Assembly (NCBI RefSeq): GCF_009735625.1
Contig: NZ_CP046244.1
Location: 992,001 to 1,056,000 of the forward strand
Direction: 5' to 3'
Length of the DNA stretch: 64,000 bases
Source: Moorella glycerini
GTDB lineage: Bacteria > Bacillota > DSM-521 > Neomoorellales > Neomoorellaceae
Shown: piece by piece, positions 18,868 to 27,397 of the stretch
Layout: the number at the start of each line of letters is the position of its first letter
How positions within the stretch are numbered: the first letter of the stretch is position 1
Program-made: the position numbers and the translations under genes
The notes under the pieces: model-generated
Seen by the model: only the letters and a program-made list of their open reading frames with translations
The model's database searches: none
What the model was told of the DNA's origin: nothing

Positions 18868-19303
18868 ATAAATGCATTACTCCTAATCCAGCTCGTTCAT
18901 GATTGGTACATACATGTAAAGCAGTAACTCCAAACATACCTACTGCTACCCACTTATCATCTGTTACTATCCCCATTTTAACTTTTATGCTCGGATTTGC
19001 TAAAGCTGCTATGAGTATGCCTTGGGTAGCTTCTAAAACCGCATGAACTAGACCATGAAGTTTACGGGGGTCATTCTCAATTATACCCGTGTGCAAAGCT
19101 GCAGCTACCGCGTTTTTCATTACCTTTTGCTTAAAATCAGCTAACGGCCCAGATACCTCAGTAGCTACTGCTTTTTTATAGCCAATAGATGCCAACCATT
19201 CTTTGATACTCTCTTCTTCCTCGCGATCATCCGTCATTGCCAACATTAACGCCGCCTTACCTAGAGAAATTTTTCGCTTCTCAATATATATCTTACTTAC
19301 CAC
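18866..19303 (-). CDS. HutP-family RNA-binding antiterminator
   Basis: 145 residues resembling Bacillus HutP, a hexameric protein that, with L-histidine and Mg2+, binds NAG-repeat RNA and opens a terminator. The metal-ligand pattern is preserved: His83 and His87 in KLHGLVHAVLEA (H-x3-H, as HutP His73/His77) and His144 in the C-terminal GLGVMHL (as HutP His138 in GINHI). The DDKWVAVGMFGV segment also fits. The GTG at 19303 is used because the downstream sequence aligns with the HutP start; its ribosome site is poorly spaced. No histidine-degradation genes are near, so the effector may differ. The terminator and NAG blocks lie immediately downstream. Confidence 0.82.
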   Translation of the reverse strand: MVSKIYIEKRKISLGKAALMLAMTDDREEEESIKEWLASIGYKKAVATEVSGPLADFKQKVMKNAVAAALHTGIIENDPRKLHGLVHAVLEATQGILIAALANPSIKVKMGIVTDDKWVAVGMFGVTALHVCTNHERAGLGVMHL

Positions 19304-19394
19304 TCCTCTTTACCTCACTAAAACAGCTTATTCGACATAACTTTATAAATTCCTTCTATGGGGATATAATTTTTTTTAATTTTTATTTTGGCTA

Positions 19395-19871
19395 CTATAA
19401 CCGATTACTATATTTTTCCCGGGCGGGCGCCACGTCTCCCAGGTTCACGGTAATAATCCCCAGGGCCACCAGGGCCAGCCCCAGGAGCAGGTTCAGGGTC
19501 AATTTCTCACCCAGCAACAGGGTGCTGGAGGTAACGCCAAAAACCGGCACCAGGAAGAGGTAAACGCTGGTCTGGCTGGCCGGGTAACGGGCCTGGATAG
19601 TTAAAAGGATGGCAAAACCCAGGGCCGAGGTGAAGATAGAAGTGTAAAGGATGATCCCTATAGCCGGCAGCGTCCAGGAGAAGCGCAGGCCATGATCAGC
19701 CAGGGCGGCTACCGGGAGTAACAACAGGGAACCATAAAACATCTGGTAAGCAGTTACCACCAGCTTGTCCCGGTTTTGAAAGGCTGCTTTCAGGTAAACG
19801 CTGGCCAGGCCCCAGCTGACGGAACCGCCCAGGAGAACAAGGATGCCCAGCCCCTTATTTCCATGAAGCAA
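19395..19871 (-). pseudogene. Half-length EamA/DMT transporter remnant
   Basis: 158 residues covering a single EamA domain (five or so membrane spans, with ASQTSVYLFLVPVFGVTSSTLLLGEKLTLN near the end). DMT permeases normally have two EamA domains and about 300 residues, and this one corresponds to the C-terminal half. Its start (TTG at 19871) has no convincing site and nothing related is seen upstream. A truncated gene is most likely; a genuine single-domain EamA protein that dimerises cannot be excluded. Confidence 0.6.
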
Positions 19872-19911
19872 TTACTAAGACCATGTAAATCAAGCCTCCC
19901 AGGGGAAATAA

Positions 19912-19943
19912 AAACCGCCCACCTGTAAAAAGGTGGACGGTTT
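19912..19943 (-). terminator. Intrinsic terminator of the MatC-type permease gene
   Basis: Minus-strand stem AAACCGTCCACCT / AGGTGGGCGGTTT (one G-U pair), short loop, then TTATTT. It lies about 75 bases after the permease stop. Confidence 0.8.
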
Positions 19944-20015
19944 GCCTGCCAGGTAAGGACAGAAAGGGGAGATGGAGAGACAATCAAAACGTACAGCCAG
20001 CCGCGGCAGGGAGCA

Positions 20016-21293
20016 TCAGGGCAAGCGCAGGACGGTAAAGGCCAGCCAGCTTACAACAGCACCCACTACCGACATGGACAGGCCCCAGATGAGCATATCC
20101 CGGAAGAGCTTTTGCTTGTTGGTCTTCTCGCCGGCATTGGCGTAGAAAATGGCACCGGTGGTAGAGAGGGGACTCAGGTCGGTCAAGAAACCGCAAACTA
20201 CAATTGTTGAAAGCAAGGGTATCAGGTCTGTTGCTGGCGCCCCCACCTTCTGCAGCAGCATGGGGGCCATGGGGATGAAAGCAGGCAAAATAACACCGAT
20301 GGTGCTGGCATAAGCAGAAATCAGCGCCGCTAAAAATCCCGTTACCAGGGTGAGGGTCAGCGGGGTGGAGAACCTGGCAATTATGCTAGCAAACAGGTCC
20401 ATGCCCCCTATCTTGCTCATGAGGTCAACGAGCACCGTAACACCCGTCACGAAGAGGATAGTCCCCCACGGCATCTGCTTGATGGCTTTGCCCTCATCGG
20501 CAATCTTGAACAAAGCCAGGACGGTGCCAATCAGGAAGCCGCCCAGGCCGACGTCCATCTTGAAGAAAAGGGCGCCGATGATAAATATAAGAATAGCGAC
20601 GAGGGTGATCAACTGGTTGCGCGTAAAAGGCTCGACCTGCATGTCGACCAGGCTTTGCCGCTGTCCCGGTTCTTTAACTTTCCACAGCTTCAAGCCGCCG
20701 TAAATTATATAAGCGAGAATCGAGACGATAAAGTGACCCAGGAACTGGTTCAGCCACAGGATGCCGCTTACCCCTGTCAGGCCCATCTTCTGGGTCAACC
20801 CTGCCGCGATAACGCCTGCCGGGGCTATGGGAGACATGGCCCCGGCCTGGCCGCCGTTACCCACTACGATGGCCATGAGCAGGGGGCTGATGCCGGCTTC
20901 CTCCGCCAGCAGCATGGCCATGGGCGCCATTAAAGCAGCTATCGTTATCTGCCCGGGCCCCATGGAAGAAAGAACAAAGGCCAGAAGGAAGAAAATTATA
21001 GGAAGAATAGCAGCATTGCCTTTAACGCCTTTTAGTGTATATTTAACAATTTTCTCCAGGGTGCCGTTCACCTGGGCCAGCGAGAAAAGATAGGTAGTGC
21101 CGGCCAGCATGATTAAAATATTGGTAGGGTAGCTTTTCAGTATATCGGCTACTTTCAGGCCCCCGATATAATGGCCGACCACCAGGGCCAATCCCAGCGA
21201 CATGGCGCCAATGTTCAGCGGCATGATGCAGCTGATTATAATGATGAATATTAGTGCCAGTAAAGAAACTACTGGTACAGACATCTGGAGCAT
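20016..21293 (-). CDS. MatC-type dicarboxylate carrier / SLC13-like permease
   Basis: About 425 residues with roughly eleven hydrophobic spans, fitting the dicarboxylate carrier MatC N-terminal family within the ion transporter superfamily. Repeated helix-breaking segments such as GNGGQAGAMSPIAPAGV (about 150-166) and SPLSTTGAIFYANAGEK near residue 385 are typical of the two pseudo-symmetric halves of such carriers. ATG 21293 and ATG 21284 share the GGAGGAGGG site; either may be used. It stands downstream of the oxidoreductase/hydro-lyase genes but is separated from them by the IS110 insertion, so it may once have belonged to that operon as the acid importer. Confidence 0.75.
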   Translation of the reverse strand: MLQMSVPVVSLLALIFIIIISCIMPLNIGAMSLGLALVVGHYIGGLKVADILKSYPTNILIMLAGTTYLFSLAQVNGTLEKIVKYTLKGVKGNAAILPIIFFLLAFVLSSMGPGQITIAALMAPMAMLLAEEAGISPLLMAIVVGNGGQAGAMSPIAPAGVIAAGLTQKMGLTGVSGILWLNQFLGHFIVSILAYIIYGGLKLWKVKEPGQRQSLVDMQVEPFTRNQLITLVAILIFIIGALFFKMDVGLGGFLIGTVLALFKIADEGKAIKQMPWGTILFVTGVTVLVDLMSKIGGMDLFASIIARFSTPLTLTLVTGFLAALISAYASTIGVILPAFIPMAPMLLQKVGAPATDLIPLLSTIVVCGFLTDLSPLSTTGAIFYANAGEKTNKQKLFRDMLIWGLSMSVVGAVVSWLAFTVLRLP

Positions 21294-21472
21294 TCCCTCC
21301 TCCGAAATCACTAAGGCTTACAGTTCAGCCCATATTTCACTTTAGTGGAAATAATTAGTGTGCGTTATTGCTGTATAAACTTTACTCTGGCGGTATAGCT
21401 ATACTAAAATGTGTCTTTTTACCATTGCATGCTTGCACCTAGCATTTATCTTTCCTTTGGCTTTTTTTAAAA

Positions 21473-22711
21473 CTAGGCAACAGAAGGCTTTTCTTCTAGA
21501 GTTACTGTGTAACCTTGGGCTTCTATTTGCTTTACTAACCGCCTTATTCGGCGTTCTCGTTCTTCTTTGGTATAGTAGTTTGGTCCTGGATCCTGGTAAT
21601 GGGCTTTATCTTTTAGGAGATGGTAGATAATTTTTATCAGACTATGGGCGATGGCTAGCAGGGCTTTTTTCTTGCCTAGTCGTGGCGCTAATCGACGATA
21701 TTTCGCGGAGAGATAGCTGTCTTTTGTTCGTATTGCGGCCCAGGAACATTGGACTAATATTGCTCTTAAGTGTTGATTTCCTTTACGGGTTTTCCCACTC
21801 TTTCGTTTACCGGCACTTTCGTTGTTACCGGGACAGACCCCTGCCCATGAGGCTAAATGGTCAGCATCAGGAAAGGGGGTCATGTCGACGCCTATTTCGG
21901 CAATTATATCCTGGGCTGCTTCTTTTTTTATGCCGTTTACTTCAGCTAGTCTCCCCGCTTCTTCGAAAAAAGGCTCCATCCTTTTTTCGATTTCGGCATT
22001 TAGTTCTTCGATTTGTTGCTCTAAAAACTCCAGGTGCTCTAGTTGTTGTTTCAACAATAGCCGGGTATGTTCTTCTATTTTCCCCTCCAGGGCTTTTTCT
22101 AGTTCTGGTATCTTCTTGCGTAATTTCCCCCTGGCCATTTGCGCTAGTTCTTTTGGATCTTCGTTCCCGTTAAGCATCGCTTTTAGTATCTCTCGCCCTG
22201 ATACGCCCATGATATCTGTGGCTACTGAACTTAATTTGATATTGCTGTTTTCTAGCTGCTTTTGGACCCTTTGCACCTCGCGGCTGTGTTCTGCTACCAA
22301 AGCCGCCCTATACCTGGTTAACTCCCTTAATTCCCTTATTTCTTTCGGCGGGATAAAGCTTCCTGCTAGCAGGCCATGCCTTAAAAGTTCGGCTAGCCAC
22401 ACCGCGTCTTTGCAGTCGGTTTTCTTCCCCTTTAAGGCTTTAAAGTGTTCGGGGTTGATCAATATTAATTCTGGTATTTGGCCTTCTAAAATGTTGTATA
22501 TCGGTTTCCAATATACTCCGGTGCTTTCCATGGCTACGGCAGTAACTCCGTTTTCTAAAAGCCATCCCCGTAACCCTTCTAAGTCTTCGGTCATGGTGCC
22601 AAAGGTTCTTATTTCTTGTTTTAGTTGTTTTTCTCCTGGCGTGATCAGACACGCCACTACCTTTTTCTTGTGGACATCTAGCCCACAGCAGCGTTCATAC
22701 ACTACTTCCAT
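21473..22711 (-). CDS. IS110-family transposase/recombinase
   Basis: 412 residues with the N-terminal DEDD (RuvC-like) domain, seen in GLDVHKKKVVACL (first Asp near residue 11), the ESTGVYW motif (about 62-68) and TDCKDAVWLAELL (about 97-109). A coiled-coil middle (about 200-245) follows, then the C-terminal Transposase_20 domain EIGVDMTPFPDADHLASWAGVCPGNNESAG with its serine. Length and order are those of an intact IS110 recombinase, an enzyme directed by a bridge RNA transcribed from the element. The gene looks uninterrupted and is probably functional. Confidence 0.93.
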   Translation of the reverse strand: MEVVYERCCGLDVHKKKVVACLITPGEKQLKQEIRTFGTMTEDLEGLRGWLLENGVTAVAMESTGVYWKPIYNILEGQIPELILINPEHFKALKGKKTDCKDAVWLAELLRHGLLAGSFIPPKEIRELRELTRYRAALVAEHSREVQRVQKQLENSNIKLSSVATDIMGVSGREILKAMLNGNEDPKELAQMARGKLRKKIPELEKALEGKIEEHTRLLLKQQLEHLEFLEQQIEELNAEIEKRMEPFFEEAGRLAEVNGIKKEAAQDIIAEIGVDMTPFPDADHLASWAGVCPGNNESAGKRKSGKTRKGNQHLRAILVQCSWAAIRTKDSYLSAKYRRLAPRLGKKKALLAIAHSLIKIIYHLLKDKAHYQDPGPNYYTKEERERRIRRLVKQIEAQGYTVTLEEKPSVA

Positions 22712-22769
22712 TTCGTGGTTTCTTGCTTTCCCCTCTTTCTTTTTTATTTTTTATTTAACTACTGCCAAG

Positions 22770-22875
22770 AGACACCTCCATGGTCTAAGAATCTCCTCCA
22801 CGTGCTCAGCCTTCCAAGGCGGGTACTTTACCTTGTTGAGGCCTGCTTTACAGTTCGTGGTTCCTAAAGGTGTCT
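22770..22875 (-). ncRNA. Candidate IS110 bridge RNA region
   Basis: Upstream of the transposase on its strand, AGACACCT pairs with AGGTGTCT about 90 bases away, enclosing a second structure GGCCT...CAAGG / CCTTG...AGGCT with an 11-base loop. In IS110 elements the non-coding end 5' of the recombinase encodes a bridge RNA with target- and donor-binding loops. Folding was done by eye; the exact RNA ends and loops are not defined. Confidence 0.5.
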
Positions 22876-23177
22876 GGATCAGACTCCTCCTCGGGCTCCT
22901 TGTCCGGCACCAGAGCGAAATCGATCCTTTTCATGGCAGTGTTTTAACTTATACTATCACCTATTTCATGTGTCGTGGAGGGGGCGCCAGCCCCCATGGG
23001 GGGCTCCTCAGCAAATGAATATTTTGGTCCAACTCATCGCTCTAAATTTTCGCCACTCTCCGTTTATTAACCTTTCACCTCCCAGCAATTCACCACTCAA
23101 ACCATTTTTAAGACGATTTCCTATCCCCTCCTTTCCGGAAGATCAGAAAAGCAAGCGCCTTTACCCGGAAATAAAAG

Positions 23178-24362
23178 CTACACTGTTCCTCCTGCGGTAA
23201 TGTTCCCCGCTGCCGCCGCAGCCCCTACAGTTCGCGGTGAAGCAAGGTATATCTCGCTTTGCTCGGACCCCATCCGGCCCGGTACATTGCGGACCGTCGC
23301 TGCCAGCGCCCGGTCGCCAGGCGCCAGGAGGCCCAGGTGAATGCCCGGGCAGGGACCGCACCCCGGGGGGAGAATGATGGCCCCCAGATCGCGCAGGACC
23401 CGGGCCAGGCCCTCCCTTTCCATTTGATGTAAAACGTCCCGGGAGGCCGGTGTCACCAGCAGGGTCACCTCTCTATGAACCTTCCGGCCATTAAGCCCCA
23501 GGGCTAACTCCCTTAAATCCTCTAACCTGCCGCTGGCACACCCGCCAACTACGGCCTGGGTGATGGGCAGCCCTTCCAGTTCCTTCAGGGGCCGCACGTT
23601 AAAGGGAGAAGGGGGACAGGCTACCACCGGCTCCAGGTTCTCCAGTTCCACCTCCAGGTTCGGTTTAACTCCTGGGACTACTGCTTGCGGTGGTATTATC
23701 AGTCCCGTTACCGCCCCTGTCTCGCCAATGAGGTTGCATAAAGCCATCCGGCCGGCAGTGCTGAGGCCCCATACCCCCGGGCCCTGGAAACCCAGGGCCC
23801 GGCCCTTCACAGTCTCGCGGTCAAGGTGCTTTAAAACCGCCAAAGCCAGGTCCCGCGCTGCCACCCCCGGCGGCATTTTCCCTTTAACCTGCACATTATA
23901 TATTTCCGGCACCTTAAGCTGCAACTTCCCGCTGACCAGCACGCTCACCAGTTCTTCCGGTTTAAGGGAAAAGGCGATGGCGCCAAAGGCCCCGGCGGTG
24001 GCCACGTGACCGTCGGCGCCGGCAATAATCATCCCGGCCCGGGGGGTAAATCTTTCCGCCACTACCTGGTGGAGAACGCCCTCGCCCCGGTCAAAGAGGT
24101 GGATGCCCTCCCGGCGGGCAAAGGCCTGCATTTCCCGGTGCAGTTGCCGGCTGGCTACCGCCGGCGCCGGCAAGGTGTGGTCCAGGGTAAAAACAACCCG
24201 CTCCGGGCAGGCCACCCTCTCGCCCGCTGGCCAGGCGGCCAGGACCTTGCCGGCGCTGCCGTCATGAGCCAGCATGAGGTCGACGTTGATGGTTATCTCT
24301 TCCCCGGGCGCTACCTGCCCTTTCCCGGCAGCAGCCGCCAGGGACTTAAGAAGAAAGTTCAT
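23178..24362 (-). CDS. Aconitase-superfamily hydro-lyase, large-subunit type
   Basis: 394 residues related to LeuC/HacA-type dehydratase large subunits but short. The three Fe-S cysteines are visible: one in VVGGCASGRLEDL (about 276) and two in PPGCGPCPG (about 337-341), followed by the arginine motif RNVPGRMGS. ADGHVATAGAFGAIAF corresponds to the active-site histidine region. It would isomerise or dehydrate a hydroxy-di- or tricarboxylic acid. No LeuD-type small (swivel) subunit gene is seen nearby; the IS110 insertion lies just downstream and may have removed or displaced it. It is the last gene of the oxidoreductase operon. Confidence 0.8.
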   Translation of the reverse strand: MNFLLKSLAAAAGKGQVAPGEEITINVDLMLAHDGSAGKVLAAWPAGERVACPERVVFTLDHTLPAPAVASRQLHREMQAFARREGIHLFDRGEGVLHQVVAERFTPRAGMIIAGADGHVATAGAFGAIAFSLKPEELVSVLVSGKLQLKVPEIYNVQVKGKMPPGVAARDLALAVLKHLDRETVKGRALGFQGPGVWGLSTAGRMALCNLIGETGAVTGLIIPPQAVVPGVKPNLEVELENLEPVVACPPSPFNVRPLKELEGLPITQAVVGGCASGRLEDLRELALGLNGRKVHREVTLLVTPASRDVLHQMEREGLARVLRDLGAIILPPGCGPCPGIHLGLLAPGDRALAATVRNVPGRMGSEQSEIYLASPRTVGAAAAAGNITAGGTV

Positions 24363-24404
24363 GGGAACACCTGGCCTCCCGTAAGAGTTGGCAGCAAACC
24401 AGTT

Positions 24405-24827
24405 TTATTCTTTATATTGATCCTTCCAGAGCCTCTCCAGGGCTACGAGAAGGGCCTGCTCTTTGTCTCCCGCCGGCGCAACAGGGGTAAATCTAAACTT
24501 CTTCCCCTTTTCCCCCAGGGTCTCAGGGCCAATCCCCAGGGCGAACACCATACCGCCATCCTTCAGCCCTTTAGTGACATCCGTTAGCGGTAGCAGGCTG
24601 TTGTCCAGGACCACCACTGCATCCGGGTTGCTGGCATTGGCCGAGCGTTCCCGGATAAAGCTATCAGCAATACGCACCACCGCATACATAGGTGCCCCGG
24701 GCCGGTAGGCGCCGAAGTTTTCGAAGACCTGGGCATATTTGCCTGCTGCCAGGGCAACCTGCGCTACTTTACCGGCCAGGGCCGCCACCGGCTGGCCGTA
24801 ACGGCCGTGGAAGCGGATTTCGATCAT
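24405..24827 (-). CDS. 2-Oxoacid:ferredoxin oxidoreductase gamma subunit
   Basis: 140 residues of the PorG/KorC family, with YAQVFENFGAYRPGAPMYAVVRI and the DNSLL strand end typical of the fold. Two oddities: family members usually have about 180 residues, and the N-terminal glycine motif, normally HGRGGQG, reads HGRYGQP here. The protein may still pair with the alpha, beta and delta subunits encoded upstream, but its CoA-binding loop differs from the norm. Its start overlaps the beta-subunit stop by four bases. Confidence 0.8.
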   Translation of the reverse strand: MIEIRFHGRYGQPVAALAGKVAQVALAAGKYAQVFENFGAYRPGAPMYAVVRIADSFIRERSANASNPDAVVVLDNSLLPLTDVTKGLKDGGMVFALGIGPETLGEKGKKFRFTPVAPAGDKEQALLVALERLWKDQYKE

Positions 24828-25696
24828 GACTGCACCTCCTGGAAGCGGCGGTCAACTTCGGCCTGCAGGGCGGCAATGGCCGCTTCATCCATAGTCTTGA
24901 AGCGCCCCTGGAGCCGCAGGTATTCCCGGACCGGTATACGGCGTTCCGGGATGACCGTCACCCGCCGCCGGCCGTCGATCTCTTCATAAAGCTGCCACAG
25001 GCCGCATTCTACTGCCAGGCGGGCGAGTTGCACCGTCTGGTCCTCCCTGATGCCCCAGCCTTTAAAGCAGGGGGCCAGGATGTGGATATAGCGGAAGCCC
25101 TGTATTTCCCCGGCCTTCTGGAATTTCTGGATCAGGTCCAGGGGGTAGGCGACGGAAGCCGTGGCCAGGTAGGCCGGGTGATGGGCGGCCATAATAGCCA
25201 GCATATCCTTCCGCGGGGTCGGCTTCCCGCCGGGGGTGTCAGGCGTGACCGCGAGGTAAGGGGTAATGCTGCCGGCCTGGCCGCCGGTATTCATATAAGT
25301 TTCATTATCATAGCAGACGTGGATGATATTCTCCTGGCGTTCGGCCGCCCCTGTCAGGGACTGGAAGCCGATGTCCGCCGTCCCGGCATCACCGGCCCAG
25401 GAGACGACATTGACATCTTTAATGCCCTGGATGTCCAGGGCCGCCCGGATACCGGAAGCGACGGCCGGGGCGCACTCAAAAAGGGAGTGGTAAAAGGGTA
25501 TCTCCCAGGCGGTACTTAAACCCGAACCGCCAATGGTGGCCATACAGGAAGCCGGAATGGTAATGATGGTCCGCGGGCCCAGGGCCTTCATGGCCTGGCG
25601 CACCGCCAGGGCCGCGCCACAGCCGCGGCAGCCGCCGTGACCACCGGTGAAAAGCTCGGTTTCTGGTACATCAGCTAAACTATTAATTAGTTCCAT
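24824..25696 (-). CDS. 2-Oxoacid:ferredoxin oxidoreductase beta subunit (TPP-binding)
   Basis: 290 residues with the N-terminal cluster cysteines GGCRGCGAAL (about 22-31), the thiamine diphosphate motif GDAGTADIGFQSL...NETYMNTGG (about 101-138) and a later cysteine in ILAPCFKGWG, matching the four ligands of pyruvate-type beta subunits. It carries the TPP active site that decarboxylates a 2-oxoacid and hands electrons to ferredoxin. Genes run delta-alpha-beta-gamma without significant gaps. The 2-oxoacid is not identifiable. Confidence 0.92.
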   Translation of the reverse strand: MELINSLADVPETELFTGGHGGCRGCGAALAVRQAMKALGPRTIITIPASCMATIGGSGLSTAWEIPFYHSLFECAPAVASGIRAALDIQGIKDVNVVSWAGDAGTADIGFQSLTGAAERQENIIHVCYDNETYMNTGGQAGSITPYLAVTPDTPGGKPTPRKDMLAIMAAHHPAYLATASVAYPLDLIQKFQKAGEIQGFRYIHILAPCFKGWGIREDQTVQLARLAVECGLWQLYEEIDGRRRVTVIPERRIPVREYLRLQGRFKTMDEAAIAALQAEVDRRFQEVQS

Positions 25697-25713
25697 GATC
25701 TCTCACCTCCGGC

Positions 25714-26874
25714 CTACAGGCCGTACCATTGATAGGGTGCCGGGGTCGTTCCGGCTCCCAGCTGCTCGCGCACCTGCCGGTAAATACTGGTCAAGTCTTC
25801 CACGCCGACATCCCGGCCCCCCAGGCCCAGGATGTAGCTGTAAACCGGCATGGTTGCCAAGCCGTACAGGCCGGCCCGCAGTTCCCGGGCCAGGGCGCCG
25901 CCTGCACCGTAGACAATATTTTTATCCAGGGCGACTACGGCTTCCGCCGCCCGCAGGCTCTCCCGTACCGCTGCTGCCGGGAAGGGCCGGAAGAGGCGGA
26001 CCTTCAGCAGGCCGGCCTTTTCGCCTACCGCCCTTAAAGCGTCAACGGCAATCCGGGCCGTGCTGACCAGGGAGCCCATGGCCACCAGGACAATGGCGGC
26101 ATCCTCCAGCCGGTAGCCCGTTACCGGGCCGCCCCAGTCCCGGCCCGTCAGCCCGGCGTAAGCCGTGCTAACTTCCTGCAGGACTTCACCCGCCCGCTGC
26201 AGGGCGGCATCCTGCTGATATTTATAGTCTATATACAGTTCCGGGCCGGTAACGGTATTGACGGCCAGGGGATTATTTACATCCAGGACCGGCCGCCGCA
26301 CCAGGGGCAGGAAATTAGCCACCGCCTCCTGCTCCGGCAGGTCCACGGTTTCCCGGGTATGGGACTGGATGTAGCCCTCATAGTTGACCATTACCGGCAG
26401 GCGCACCCGCTCATCTTCCCCCAGGCGAAAGGCCTGGAGGAGGCTGTCCAGGACTTCCTGGTTGTTCTCGCAGAAAAGTTGCACCCACCCGCAGGCCTCC
26501 TGGGCCACCACGTCCCCGTGCTCCGGGAAGCGGCTGTGGGGAGCTGCCAGGGCCCGGTTGACGACGGCCATGACCACCGGCTGGCGCAGGCCGGAAACAT
26601 GGTAGAGAACCTCGCTCATATAGGCCAGGCCCTGGGAATTGGTGATTAGAAAGGATCTGGCACCGGCCATGGTCGCCCCCAGGGCCGCCGCCAGGGCACT
26701 GTGGTCGGACTCCACCCGGACAAAATTACATTTAAGGCTGCCTTCAGCTATAAACTGCGTTATCTTTTCCATGACCGGCGCCGCCGGGGTAATGGGGTAG
26801 GAAGCCAGGACTTCTACCCGCGCCAGGCGGGCGGCATGGGCGGCAGCTTCGTTGCCGTTTAATAACTGGCGCAT
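25714..26874 (-). CDS. 2-Oxoacid:ferredoxin oxidoreductase alpha subunit
   Basis: 386 residues of the PorA/VorB family, including the start LLNGNEAAAHAARLARVEVLASYPITPAAPVMEKI, the ESDHSALAAALGATMAGAR segment and the FRPFPAAAVRESL and ALDKNIVYGAGGALARE motifs of domains II-III. Length is as expected for archaeal-type four-subunit enzymes. It sits between the ferredoxin-like delta and the TPP beta subunit genes in the sigma-54 controlled operon. Confidence 0.92.
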   Translation of the reverse strand: MRQLLNGNEAAAHAARLARVEVLASYPITPAAPVMEKITQFIAEGSLKCNFVRVESDHSALAAALGATMAGARSFLITNSQGLAYMSEVLYHVSGLRQPVVMAVVNRALAAPHSRFPEHGDVVAQEACGWVQLFCENNQEVLDSLLQAFRLGEDERVRLPVMVNYEGYIQSHTRETVDLPEQEAVANFLPLVRRPVLDVNNPLAVNTVTGPELYIDYKYQQDAALQRAGEVLQEVSTAYAGLTGRDWGGPVTGYRLEDAAIVLVAMGSLVSTARIAVDALRAVGEKAGLLKVRLFRPFPAAAVRESLRAAEAVVALDKNIVYGAGGALARELRAGLYGLATMPVYSYILGLGGRDVGVEDLTSIYRQVREQLGAGTTPAPYQWYGL

Positions 26875-26891
26875 TTTCTTTCACTCCCTGC

Positions 26892-27185
26892 TTACTTCTC
26901 AATAAACCCCCGGTTGCCGGCATATTCCGCAACCATGGTGATAGCCCGGACGGGACACTCGACGGCGCAGATGCCGCAGCCTTTGCAAAAATGCCAATCC
27001 ACCCTGACCTCCCCTTTATCTACCGCCAGGGCCGCGTCCGGGCAGTACAGCAGGCACTCGCGACAGAGATTACACTTTTGATGATCAATGACCGGCCGCT
27101 GCTCGCGGATACGCTCCATGGCCGCCCCGGCGGCCATGGTACCCGGCCTGGCCGAGGGTACCACTGGTAGTTCTTTAGCTGCCAC
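26892..27185 (-). CDS. 2-Oxoacid:ferredoxin oxidoreductase delta subunit (2[4Fe-4S])
   Basis: 97 residues with two ferredoxin motifs, CNLCRECLLYCPDAAL (about 38-53) and CKGCGICAVECPVRAI (about 68-83), the delta subunit that links the TPP enzyme to external ferredoxin. It is the first gene of the operon. The ATG at 27185 has GGAGG just upstream and lies about 120 bases after the predicted sigma-54 start site. Confidence 0.9.
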   Translation of the reverse strand: MAAKELPVVPSARPGTMAAGAAMERIREQRPVIDHQKCNLCRECLLYCPDAALAVDKGEVRVDWHFCKGCGICAVECPVRAITMVAEYAGNRGFIEK

Positions 27186-27317
27186 TCCTGGTTGCCTCCT
27201 CCGTTACAACTCTTAATGTCATGCTTCCAGGCGGGGGTAGATTTGCCCGTTGCTGGCCGCACCCTTATACAGGATCTGCCACGAGAGACTTTCGGACTAT
27301 AGACATCCATTTAATAA

Positions 27318-27333
27318 TGCAAGTTCCATGCCA
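27318..27333 (-). promoter_or_regulatory. Sigma-54 promoter of the oxidoreductase operon
   Basis: Read on the minus strand: TGGCATG-N4-TTGCA, one base from the consensus TGGCACG-N4-TTGCA, with the GG and GC at -24/-12. The divergent neighbour is a sigma-54 activator gene, which makes control by sigma-54 RNA polymerase very likely. Confidence 0.85.
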
Positions 27334-27397
27334 GGTCGAAAAAAACGAACTGAAAATTTTTGCCTGTCTTACAACCGTTGCTATTTAAAGGTTCTGG

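Larger units (their letters stand above)
21473..23010 (-). mobile_element. IS110-family element (ends approximate)
   Basis: Transposase gene plus the structured, gene-free stretch upstream of it. IS110 elements lack clear terminal repeats and target duplications, so the ends cannot be fixed from one sequence; the left limit given is the transposase stop and the right limit is a GC-rich hairpin near 22988-23005 (AGCCCCC/GGGGGCT). It separates the MatC-type permease from the aconitase-like gene. Confidence 0.6.
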
